Part shown: piece by piece, positions 1 through 5,881 of the stretch | Layout of the letters: each line of letters starts with the position of its first letter | Numbering within the stretch: the first letter of the stretch is position 1 | Origin: Pseudomonadota bacterium | GTDB taxonomy: Bacteria > Pseudomonadota > Gammaproteobacteria > GRL18 | DNA: 10,480 nt | Assembly (NCBI GenBank): GCA_030632745.1 | Contig: DAOVUE010000011.1 | Coordinates: forward strand, 1-10,480 | Direction: 5' to 3' | Position numbers and translations under genes: made by a program | Notes under the pieces: generated by a model | The model's input: the letters and a program-made list of their open reading frames with translations, nothing else | Database searches by the model: none | What the model was told of the DNA's origin: nothing

Positions 1-22
1 GCAGTTTTTATCTCTACAGTTC

Positions 23-793
23 TCACGGCTGTGGAAAATTTCCCAGCAGCAGATAAGCTTTGGCTTGTGCTGGTTTCAGACCCGATGCAGCTGAAATTAT
101 TGCTGTCGGGTTACCATCAAACCCGGACAGTGCTGTTTCAAACTGATCAAGAGCAGCTCTCTCAGCAATAATAAATTCATTATAGGCCATCATTTCAGCA
201 TCGCTGAGCCCCCATGCATACTGATCAACTGTATTCTTTTCAACCTTGAACCAGGCATGTGAGCCTTTGTTATACAGGTCAGAAAGAATAGCAATCGTAT
301 CGTCATCAAAAGTGCTGTTCGAGATTGCGATAATATCTCCCATAATGGTGTGAAATGCGGTTAACTCATCGGTGATGAATTTTGGAAAGCCATTGCGCCC
401 GCGAAATTCTCTCATCGTAGTACGAACAAGTTCCAATACTTCATGAGCTTCCAGAAAATGATTATTATCTACTTCTTCCACCGCTTCATTAACCAGAAGC
501 TGTACTTGTGAGAAATAAGATATCCAGTTCCTCCAACTTGAGCGGTAGGTAATGTAATAATCACGGAAACTCTCCCATGAGTCTACATAGACTGACATTG
601 CCTGGATGGCCATCCCCGGGGTGACTTGAGGGTTGACAGGAACCTGGCTGGTTAGAAACAGTGCCGGAATATACTCACCTTCAAGATCAACCATGTCCTG
701 CTGTAACACATCATCTTTGGCCATAGCTGCGCCGTTTACTATGAACATAAGCAGTAATATGGACAATAGAGATCGAATTTTTATTATTTGCAT
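23..793 (-). CDS. Secreted helical protein of unknown family
   Basis: The 256-residue product begins with a clear Sec signal peptide: a short basic start, a hydrophobic core at about residues 8-22, and a likely signal peptidase I site after Ala-Met-Ala (23-25). The mature part (about 231 residues) is acidic, rich in aromatic residues and predicted mostly helical, with no cysteine, so it is neither a c-type cytochrome nor a lipoprotein. A Trp/Tyr-rich stretch (about 73-95) precedes a helix with His/Glu residues (about 100-130) and a C-terminal Ala-rich helix. The overall impression is a periplasmic helical bundle, which is inference. The start is supported by AAGGA about 10 nt upstream on the minus strand. 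No partner gene lies close: the upstream side is AT-rich repeat-bearing DNA. I do not recognise the family and assign no function. Confidence 0.8.
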   Translation of the reverse strand: MQIIKIRSLLSILLLMFIVNGAAMAKDDVLQQDMVDLEGEYIPALFLTSQVPVNPQVTPGMAIQAMSVYVDSWESFRDYYITYRSSWRNWISYFSQVQLLVNEAVEEVDNNHFLEAHEVLELVRTTMREFRGRNGFPKFITDELTAFHTIMGDIIAISNSTFDDDTIAILSDLYNKGSHAWFKVEKNTVDQYAWGLSDAEMMAYNEFIIAERAALDQFETALSGFDGNPTAIISAASGLKPAQAKAYLLLGNFPQP

Positions 794-897
794 CTAAATA
801 GTTTCCTTTTAATTTTAGCTGTTGATTATGATAATTTTTAATCCGGGTCATGCACTTATTACTTGAATTCAGGATAAAAAATTACCTGATGGTATTA

Positions 898-1076
898 AGG
901 GATTTGGCATTTACCTCGGTGCCCCTTGAGGGTATTAAAGTACCAATCTAACTTGTCTAAAAAAACAATAGCGTTGTTGTGAAACCTTGAAAGATACGGA
1001 TATTCCTGTGGTTCCAGGCCTAGCTCTTGATTTTTTATCCTGCGTTATATGGGTACTTGTGTTCTGCCAAGTCCCT
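898..1076. mobile_element. MITE-like repeat, long copy (179 bp)
   Basis: The element is bounded by imperfect 12-bp terminal inverted repeats: AGGGATTTGGCA at 898-909 and TGCCAAGTCCCT at 1065-1076 (one mismatch). Its left 32 nt (898-929) match 1816-1847 with two differences, and its right 34 nt (1043-1076) match 1848-1882 with a few differences, so this is a dispersed repeat and not a chance palindrome. The 113 nt between (930-1042) are absent from the short copy. The minus strand is open for 49 codons (1044 down to 898), ending in TAA just outside the terminus, with a protein-like composition but no Met. It may be the tail of a decayed transposase or passenger. No clear target duplication is visible. 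The parent insertion-sequence family is not recognised. Confidence 0.6.
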
Positions 1077-1178
1077 AAACGATAAATAAAATACTATTAA
1101 CAATTGTAAAATAATATAAGCAATTGAAACATTAGATAAACCGATAAAGATACTAGGGTATATACCAAGATACCAAGC

Positions 1179-1197
1179 CAGAGATTATAAATCTCTG
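1179..1197. repeat. Short perfect hairpin
   Basis: CAGAGATT (1179-1186) and AATCTCTG (1190-1197) form an 8-bp perfect stem with a 3-nt ATA loop. It is followed on the plus strand by an AT-rich stretch without a real T-run, so it is a poor intrinsic terminator. It could be a protein-binding palindrome or an mRNA leader structure for the gene at 1360. Its function is not known. Confidence 0.4.
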
Positions 1198-1359
1198 ATT
1201 AATTAATAAACATTATCCTAAATTGACGAGAAAAACTGAACAAGAAACATATTGAAACAATTTATAAATAAAAGGGAAACAATTGTCCTGTATATTTTAT
1301 CTTACGCAATAACTAAGAAATATAAATTTCAAGATAATAACAAACTGGAGATAAAAAAA

Positions 1360-1806
1360 ATGAAAACCTTTTTAAAAATACTTTTTTTTGGAGCAACTTT
1401 TTTAGCTTTAGCTGTAACTAATGTATTAGCAGTTGCTAATGCTAATGGACAAGGGGGATTTAAAGGAAATGCAGATAATGCACGTGAAATAGGCAATGGA
1501 CACCAGTATTATTATTCCTTTGGTGTTGACACCAGTAATGATATATTTGTAAATCCACGGGTATTTCAAAATGCAACAGGACTTAATTTTATAGATGAAA
1601 ATGGAGATGGGATCTGTGATATTGCTCAAGACAGTGAGCTTTTTTCAGATCTGAAGGTAGGAAAGTTTGAAGATAAAAATAGTGACGGTATACATGATGA
1701 ATTTCAAACACATGAATTTTATCAACATTCAAAAATGGACAATTACGTAGATGTTGATGGAGATGGTCTTTGTGATAATTATGAGGAATCTCCAATAGTA
1801 AACTGA
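1360..1806 (+). CDS. Secreted small protein with three EF-hand-like calcium-binding loops
   Basis: The ATG at 1360 is chosen because GGAG (1347-1350) lies 9 nt upstream and the product then starts with a classical signal peptide (residues 1-24, hydrophobic core 5-20, cleavage near Val-Leu-Ala). A longer reading from 1252 has no such logic. The 148-residue protein carries three Asp-rich loops of the form D-x-[DN]-x-D-G-x-x-D: residues 79-87, 105-113 and 131-139. The last one ends D139-N-Y-E142, giving the Glu at position 12 of a canonical EF-hand loop. Loops 1 and 3 include a Cys (C86, C138) that could form a disulfide. This pattern is known from EF-hand, dockerin and thrombospondin type 3-like repeats, so calcium binding outside the cytoplasm is a fair inference; the specific role is unknown. 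The gene is AT-rich and lies between the two MITE-like repeats, suggesting acquired DNA. Confidence 0.8.
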   Translation: MKTFLKILFFGATFLALAVTNVLAVANANGQGGFKGNADNAREIGNGHQYYYSFGVDTSNDIFVNPRVFQNATGLNFIDENGDGICDIAQDSELFSDLKVGKFEDKNSDGIHDEFQTHEFYQHSKMDNYVDVDGDGLCDNYEESPIVN

Positions 1807-1815
1807 CTAATATTT

Positions 1816-1882
1816 AGGGAATTGGCATTTACCCCGGTGCCCCTTGACGTTATATTGGAACTTTAATTTCTGCCAAGTCCCT
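1816..1882. mobile_element. MITE-like repeat, short copy (67 bp)
   Basis: AGGGAATTGGCA (1816-1827) and TGCCAAGTCCCT (1871-1882) are terminal inverted repeats with one mismatch. The first 32 nt correspond to the left end of the copy at 898-1076 and the last 35 nt to its right end, joined directly with no spacer. It lies in the same orientation, starting 9 nt after the stop of the EF-hand-like gene. As RNA the whole element could fold into a hairpin and might act as a 3' end structure for that transcript. No target-site duplication is obvious. Confidence 0.6.
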
Positions 1883-1957
1883 TACAATTGAATCTAGATT
1901 GAATCATTGTTTTACTGGTATGATTGATTATATTCATTAGCCTGAATTCCAGTGGTG

Positions 1958-1963
1958 TATAAT
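1958..1963 (+). promoter_or_regulatory. Possible -10 box for the glycine-zipper protein gene
   Basis: A perfect TATAAT (1958-1963), overlapping-adjacent to a second TATAAT at 1964-1969, lies about 36 nt before the ATG at 2000. The best -35 candidate is a weak TTCATT (1934-1939, 18-nt spacing). The ribosome binding site GGAGGT (1989-1994) is strong. The region is AT-rich, so chance matches are likely. Confidence 0.35.
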
Positions 1964-1999
1964 TATAATCTGCTAATAATAAGTATACGGAGGTGTATT

Positions 2000-2356
2000 A
2001 TGAAAAAATCAGTACTAATGGTTGTGGTGGTAGTTTTTACCTTAATAGTTTCAAGTATAGCAATGGCTGGCGGACGATATTATAGAGGACACAACGGCCC
2101 TTATTATGGTGGTGGCCATGGAGGTCGTGGTGATCATTATTCCGAAGCGGTTTTGGGCGGCTTGATAGTGGGTGGAATTATTGGTTCAACACTTAATCCC
2201 CCATACGGCAGACCTGTTTATGTCAATAGCTATCCTGTACCCGTTGCAGCTGGAAGTAATTTTTTACTTAAGTCAAACGGGGATTGTTTCCTGATTACTA
2301 ATAACTCCAATGGTAATCAAATTCTATCATCTGTACCGGCCAGTAATTGCAGATAA
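2000..2356 (+). CDS. Secreted Gly/Tyr-rich protein with glycine-zipper segment
   Basis: The start at 2000 is fixed by a strong GGAGGT 5 nt upstream and by a signal peptide beginning Met-Lys-Lys (hydrophobic core 5-20, cleavage after Ala-Met-Ala at 21-23). The 118-residue precursor has a Gly/Tyr/His-rich stretch (24-47), then a glycine-zipper-like hydrophobic segment (49-64, G53, G54, G58, G59, G62). A Pro/Tyr/Val-rich stretch follows (67-83), then a C-terminal part with two Cys (96 and 117) that could form a disulfide. Glycine zippers occur in small outer-membrane or envelope-associated proteins, so an envelope location is likely. The His/Gly-rich part might bind metal, which is speculative. 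It lies 28 nt before the methyltransferase gene, but its own promoter-like site and composition suggest a separate role. No specific function is assigned. Confidence 0.8.
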   Translation: MKKSVLMVVVVVFTLIVSSIAMAGGRYYRGHNGPYYGGGHGGRGDHYSEAVLGGLIVGGIIGSTLNPPYGRPVYVNSYPVPVAAGSNFLLKSNGDCFLITNNSNGNQILSSVPASNCR

Positions 2357-2384
2357 GTTTTCAGGTACGTCAATAAACTAATAT

Positions 2385-3308
2385 ATGATACAAATTCTCA
2401 AAAACAACCAGCAAATACTAATGGAAGCTGCCATTGTTGAACGGCTGCGGCGTTCGACTGATGTTAAACTGCATCCTGACTTAATCCATGCACCACTGAT
2501 ATATGATGAAAAAGGTAAAAAAGCCTTAATTAAACTTTATCAGGAGTATGTCTCTATCGCCTATGAAGCCAGGATGCCTGTGTTCTTATGTGCTCCTACA
2601 TGGAGAGCTAACTATGCCAGAGTACATCAATCAGCTATTGCCCATTCTATCAATAGTGATGCGGTGCATTTTCTACAGGAGTTTCGTGACTCACAAGTTC
2701 ATCATAAAAGTGAAATAATAATTGGCGGTATGCTTGGATGCAAGAATGATTGTTATAAACCCGATGAAGCTTTATCCGTTTCAGAAGCACAATTATTCCA
2801 TACATGGCAAATCGAACAGCTTGTACTGGGCGGTGTTGATTGTCTGATTGCTGTCACGCTTCCAAATGTCGATGAGGCACTGGGTATTGCCAAAGCAATG
2901 CAAGCGACTGGAATTCCATATATTATCAGCTTTGTAATCTCCAGAGATGGCTGTGTCTTAGACGGTACCAATCTCAACGATGCTGTGCACTATATTGATA
3001 ATAATACCACTGTTCAACCTCTTGGCTATATGGTTAATTGTGCTTTCCCCTCATTTTTGTGCCCGGATCAACAGCCTAAACAGCTATTTGAGAGACTGAT
3101 TGGTTATCAGGCAAATGCATCGTCACTAGACCATTGCGATCTTGATGGTGCAAATAAGCTGGAAGCTGATGAGCTCTCGGAATGGGGAAATTTGATGATT
3201 GAACTTAATAGTAAGTATGGAATGAAGATTCTTGGCGGCTGTTGTGGAACCGATGGGGATCATTTACGCTATATTGTTGAACATAAAAAGACTAATAATC
3301 CTAAATAA
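2385..3308 (+). CDS. Homocysteine S-methyltransferase family protein
   Basis: The 307-residue protein has the zinc-ligand pattern of the S-methyltransferase (MmuM/BHMT-type) TIM barrel: Cys219 in Val-Asn-Cys-Ala and the Cys286-Cys287 pair in the C-terminal Gly-Gly-Cys-Cys-Gly-Thr motif. Members transfer a methyl group from S-methylmethionine, betaine or related donors to a thiol such as homocysteine, using zinc to activate the thiol; they act in the cytoplasm. Length matches the family (about 300). The N-terminal motif differs from the usual Asp-Gly-(Ala/Gly)-(Met/Leu)-Gly-Thr-Glu-Leu: here the equivalent reads Leu-Met-Glu-Ala-Ala-Ile-Val-Glu-Arg-Leu (12-21). The substrate may therefore differ from MmuM. 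The ATG at 2385 has no good ribosome binding site; M13 is an alternative with none either. A 21-nt gap leads to the deformylase, suggesting co-transcription. Confidence 0.87.
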   Translation: MIQILKNNQQILMEAAIVERLRRSTDVKLHPDLIHAPLIYDEKGKKALIKLYQEYVSIAYEARMPVFLCAPTWRANYARVHQSAIAHSINSDAVHFLQEFRDSQVHHKSEIIIGGMLGCKNDCYKPDEALSVSEAQLFHTWQIEQLVLGGVDCLIAVTLPNVDEALGIAKAMQATGIPYIISFVISRDGCVLDGTNLNDAVHYIDNNTTVQPLGYMVNCAFPSFLCPDQQPKQLFERLIGYQANASSLDHCDLDGANKLEADELSEWGNLMIELNSKYGMKILGGCCGTDGDHLRYIVEHKKTNNPK

Positions 3309-3329
3309 CTCAGGGCCGTGGAAATAATT

Positions 3330-3875
3330 ATGGCAAAAGTCCTTCCAATAGCACAATTAGGAGCTGCAATAATCAGAAAAATCTCTGCACCGGTTAAAGA
3401 TATTCATGCTGAACAAATCCAGAACCTGATTGATGATCTTCTTCTCACCTGCCATAATGCAAATGGTATGGGGATAGCCGCACCACAAACATACCACGCC
3501 AAGCGTATCTTTATTATGTCCTCACAACCTAATGCACGTTATCCTTATGCGCCAGTAATGGAACCTGAAGTTGTTATTAATCCTGAAATTACCTGGCAAT
3601 CTGATGCAATAGAGAAAGACTGGGAGGGATGTTTGACTTTACCCGGTTTACGCGGACTTGTTCCCCGTCGAACAAAAATAAAGGTAAGGTATACCAATCG
3701 TGAGAAGGTAAAGGTAGAGCGTGTATATGAAGGATTTTTAGCACGTATATTTCAACATGAGCTGGATCATCTGAATGGTAAGGTGTTTATTGATCGAGTC
3801 GAATCCACGCTGGATATCGTTATGGAAAAAGAATTTCAGCGCATGCTCAATGAGAAAATATGTCACACTCATTAA
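3330..3875 (+). CDS. def: Peptide deformylase
   Basis: Removes the N-formyl group from nascent proteins using a bound metal ion, usually Fe2+. All three family motifs are present (numbered from the ATG at 3330, 181 residues): Gly-Met-Gly-Ile-Ala-Ala-Pro-Gln (46-53), Glu-Gly-Cys-Leu-Thr (99-103, metal ligand C101) and Gln-His-Glu-Leu-Asp-His (142-147, ligands H143 and H147, catalytic E144). Motif II has Thr where Ser is usual. I prefer ATG 3330 over GTG 3318, because it gives a normal deformylase N-terminus and has a GGA about 7 nt upstream. The stop overlaps the next gene by 16 nt, which implies translational coupling. fmt, the usual partner of the main def gene, is not beside it, so this may be an accessory copy; that part is inference. 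Confidence 0.93.
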   Translation: MAKVLPIAQLGAAIIRKISAPVKDIHAEQIQNLIDDLLLTCHNANGMGIAAPQTYHAKRIFIMSSQPNARYPYAPVMEPEVVINPEITWQSDAIEKDWEGCLTLPGLRGLVPRRTKIKVRYTNREKVKVERVYEGFLARIFQHELDHLNGKVFIDRVESTLDIVMEKEFQRMLNEKICHTH

Positions 3876-4864
3876 AACAAACTTTCAAGCCGGCCTGGTG
3901 GTTATCTAATGCGCATTTACAGACTTTATTCCCCGCTTTAGTCAGAAGGCCTCAAGCTCTAAATTTTCACCAGCGTGAAAGATTATATACCATCGATAAT
4001 GATTTTATTGATATTGACTGGTGTGCAAAACAGAGTAAAAAACCACTGGTCATTTTATTACACGGCCTGACAGGTAGTTCACAATCACCCTATATTACAG
4101 GCTTACAGCGAACTTTTTTACAACAGGGCTGGCGCAGTGCTGTGCTTAATTTTCGTGGCTGTAGCGGAGAACCTAATAATTTAGCCCGTAGTTATCATTC
4201 GGGTGATACAGAGGATATTAATTTTTTATATCAAACCCTGCGTCAGCGTGAACCACAAACACCCATAGCAATGATTGGATTTTCACTGGGCGGTAATGTC
4301 TTATTAAAATGGTTGGGAGAGCAGGGAAAACATATTTCGCTTGTTGCCGCTATTGCTGTTTCTGTGCCTTTGCAATTAGATGTTTGTGCCACTAAATTAG
4401 ATCAGAATTTCTCAAAAATTTACCGAAATCATTTAATTTCTAATCTAATAGCTTATATGAAAAAAAAGCAGCAGCATCTGGAATCTCAGGGCTTATATGA
4501 AGAAGTAAAGAAAATTATCCGCTTAGGTGATTTAAACGGCATTAAATCTTTTTGGGATTATGATAACCGTGTGATTGCAAGGCTTTATAATTTTAAAGAT
4601 GTGCATGAATATTATCAACTGTCCAGTTCACGACAATTTCTAAAAGATATTCAAATACCAACAAAAATAATACAGGCACTGGACGATCCTTTTATGACTA
4701 AAGATGTGTTACCCGATCAAAGTGAATTGTCTCCCTTTGTTCAGTTAGAATTAACCCGATCTGGCGGGCATGTAGGCTTTATTTCAGGGAATAATCCTTT
4801 TAATCCCGGCTATTGGATTGAACAATGTGCCGTGGATTTTTTTATCCAGCAGGGTTTGGTTTAA
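3860..4864 (+). CDS. YheT-family alpha/beta hydrolase
   Basis: The 334-residue protein starts with the YheT/UPF0017 signature Trp-Trp-Leu-Ser-Asn-Ala-His-Leu-Gln-Thr (13-22). The alpha/beta-hydrolase core follows: His-Gly oxyanion segment Leu-Leu-His-Gly-Leu-Thr-Gly (66-72), Asn-Phe-Arg-Gly-Cys-Ser-Gly (97-103), and nucleophile elbow Gly-Phe-Ser-Leu-Gly-Gly (140-145, S142). The acid is Asp275 or 276 in Leu-Asp-Asp-Pro-Phe and the base is His304 in Gly-Gly-His-Val-Gly-Phe. The catalytic triad is therefore complete. Family members are probable esterases or lipid hydrolases; the physiological substrate is not established. The start at 3860 lies inside the deformylase gene and fits family alignments. 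The gene ends the three-gene plus-strand unit starting at 2385. Confidence 0.92.
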   Translation: MSHSLKQTFKPAWWLSNAHLQTLFPALVRRPQALNFHQRERLYTIDNDFIDIDWCAKQSKKPLVILLHGLTGSSQSPYITGLQRTFLQQGWRSAVLNFRGCSGEPNNLARSYHSGDTEDINFLYQTLRQREPQTPIAMIGFSLGGNVLLKWLGEQGKHISLVAAIAVSVPLQLDVCATKLDQNFSKIYRNHLISNLIAYMKKKQQHLESQGLYEEVKKIIRLGDLNGIKSFWDYDNRVIARLYNFKDVHEYYQLSSSRQFLKDIQIPTKIIQALDDPFMTKDVLPDQSELSPFVQLELTRSGGHVGFISGNNPFNPGYWIEQCAVDFFIQQGLV

Positions 4865-4916
4865 TTTCTGATGAATGCAAGTATGTTACACTGATATCAG
4901 GGTATGTTATTGGTAA

Positions 4917-5036
4917 ATTATCATTGATCCAGATGGGCGTATTGCGTATAAAGCAATTGCTGGTCGTGAGTTTGAGAGTTTTACCCGCCTGATATTGTTA
5001 AAAAGCTTTAAATTTAAGCCCGAGGCTAATAAATAA
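4917..5036 (+). pseudogene. Decayed 3' end of a protein-coding gene
   Basis: Between the hydrolase and the methyltransferase, one frame is open from just after a TAA (4914-4916) to the TAA at 5034-5036. It encodes a protein-like 39 residues containing Ile-Ile-Asp-Pro-Asp-Gly-Arg-Ile and ending Lys-Pro-Glu-Ala-Asn-Lys, but with no Met, GTG or TTG start carrying a ribosome binding site. The Asp-Pro-Asp-Gly-Arg turn recalls the last strand of thioredoxin-fold redoxins, but the fragment is too short to assign. Its stop lies 3 nt before the next ATG, as in an operon, so it looks like the tail of a gene whose front was deleted. Just upstream, GTATGTTA occurs twice (4881-4888, 4902-4909) around the palindrome CTGATATCAG (4891-4900). 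Confidence 0.45.
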
Positions 5037-5039
5037 AAA

Positions 5040-5663
5040 ATGAAATCAAGAAGTGAACATTGGGATTCAATATTCTCAGAAGCAAAAGATTCAACATTAG
5101 GATGGTATGAAAAAGATCTGACAGAAACATTTACTTTATTGAATCAAATTGAAAATTGGGAGCATTCTACCCTTTTTATATCAGGAGCAGGGACCTCTAC
5201 TTTAATTGAAGAGCTGTTAACTAAAAATGCACAGCTGGTGATCAACGATATAAGTATTAAGGCTCTAAACAATGTTAAAACCAGATTAGGGAAACAGAAA
5301 AAAGAAATTTATTGGCTTTGCCAGGATATTGCTCAACCTGTTCAAGAGGCGATACCCGTTATTGATATTTGGATAGATAGAGCTGTTTTACACTTTTTGA
5401 CTGATGAAAATAGTATCAAAGGTTATTTTAACAATCTGAAATCCATTTTAAAAATGGGCGGCCATGCCATTTTTGCCGAGTTTTCTAAAACAGGGGCAAA
5501 GAAATGTGCAGGTTTAACAGTACATCAATACTCAGTTGAAGAATTATCAAAAAGATTAGGCTCATCATTTAAGCTAATATCCTATTTCGAACATATTTTT
5601 ATTAGCCCTAAAGGCGATGAAAAACCCTATATTTATACCTTATTTCAAAGAGTTGAAGAATAA
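5040..5663 (+). CDS. Class I SAM-dependent methyltransferase
   Basis: The 207-residue protein has the Rossmann-type methyltransferase order. Motif I is Leu-Phe-Ile-Ser-Gly-Ala-Gly-Thr-Ser (45-53), which binds S-adenosylmethionine. The acidic end of strand 2 is Asn-Asp (69-70), and the next loop has Gln-Asp-Ile (95-97). Motif IV is Asp-Ile-Trp-Ile-Asp-Arg-Ala-Val-Leu-His (109-118), followed by post-motif strands to residue 203. The N-terminal Trp8...Trp22-Tyr pattern resembles small-molecule methyltransferases of the thiopurine/TehB-like type. A late Lys-Lys-Cys-Ala-Gly-Leu-Thr-Val segment (154-161) looks like a substrate-loop signature. Motif I has Ser-Gly-Ala-Gly in place of the common Asp-x-Gly-Cys-Gly. 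The substrate is unknown. The start lies 3 nt after the stop of the decayed fragment, with GAGG 14 nt upstream, a weak spacing. Confidence 0.87.
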   Translation: MKSRSEHWDSIFSEAKDSTLGWYEKDLTETFTLLNQIENWEHSTLFISGAGTSTLIEELLTKNAQLVINDISIKALNNVKTRLGKQKKEIYWLCQDIAQPVQEAIPVIDIWIDRAVLHFLTDENSIKGYFNNLKSILKMGGHAIFAEFSKTGAKKCAGLTVHQYSVEELSKRLGSSFKLISYFEHIFISPKGDEKPYIYTLFQRVEE

Positions 5664-5696
5664 CAGGCGTATCACTTAAGCGTGAATCAAAAGATA

Positions 5697-5745
5697 GGGG
5701 GAGGGGCGTATAGTTCCTCCCGTTATAAAAGACCAGGGGGGGAGG
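5697..5745 (+). promoter_or_regulatory. Competing G-rich / CCTCCC hairpins in the leader before dsrC
   Basis: A single CCTCCC (5716-5721) can pair with GGGAGG on its left (5699-5704, 11-nt loop) or with an identical GGGAGG on its right (5740-5745, 18-nt loop), so the two hairpins exclude each other. The G-runs (5697-5701, 5703-5706, 5736-5742) are the most G-rich stretch in the window. It lies in the 218-nt gap between the methyltransferase stop and the dsrC start. CCTCCC also resembles the anti-Shine-Dalgarno sequence. A switch or attenuator role is inference; no known riboswitch class is recognised. Confidence 0.35.
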
Positions 5746-5829
5746 TAATTTTTAAAAGTGTAAAGCAGAATGGGTTAGTCCCGATAAATACTATCTATAA
5801 TGAGGAATTTACTAATGTGACAGAATGTA

Positions 5830-5858
5830 TTATCCTCGTGGTATACAAAGTTTATAAT
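5830..5858 (+). promoter_or_regulatory. Possible sigma-70-type promoter for dsrC
   Basis: A perfect TATAAT (5853-5858) lies 17 nt after a weak TTATCC (5830-5835) and about 23 nt before the dsrC ATG. If used, the transcript would start near 5865 and carry only the short leader with the strong AGGGGG ribosome binding site (5871-5876), bypassing the hairpins at 5697-5745. Confidence 0.4.
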
Positions 5859-5881
5859 AGCTAGGGGATAAGGGGGATATT

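Larger units (their letters stand above)
794..1359. other. AT-rich intergenic region with a MITE-like repeat and small palindromes
   Basis: This 566-nt gap holds the first MITE-like element (898-1076), a 13-nt inverted pair (870-882 with 1030-1042), a perfect 10-bp palindrome GGTATATACC (1157-1166) followed by a tandem TACCAAGA/TACCAAGC, and a hairpin at 1179-1197. From about 1077 onward base composition is much more AT-rich than the flanking genes. A weak -35-like TTGACG (1223-1228) with CATATT (1248-1253, 19-nt spacing) could serve the gene at 1360 but is not convincing. No other credible coding region is seen. Confidence 0.6.

Noticed and set aside
906..922. Sigma-54-like GG...GC pattern in the repeat left end, possibly a PilR-type promoter
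   Set aside because: GG and GC are 15 nt apart in place of 12, so it does not fit a -24/-12 promoter.
1252..1359. Longer TTG-started version of the EF-hand-like protein
   Set aside because: The added 36 residues bury the signal peptide and lack a ribosome binding site; ATG at 1360 has both.
1952..1999. Extended start of the glycine-zipper protein
   Set aside because: The 16 extra residues overlap the -10-like box, while ATG 2000 has GGAGGT and a normal signal peptide.
5682..5864. 60-codon open frame from a GTG in the leader before dsrC
   Set aside because: No ribosome binding site, low-complexity Gly/Ser start from G-runs, and unlikely composition. It is better read as a structured leader.
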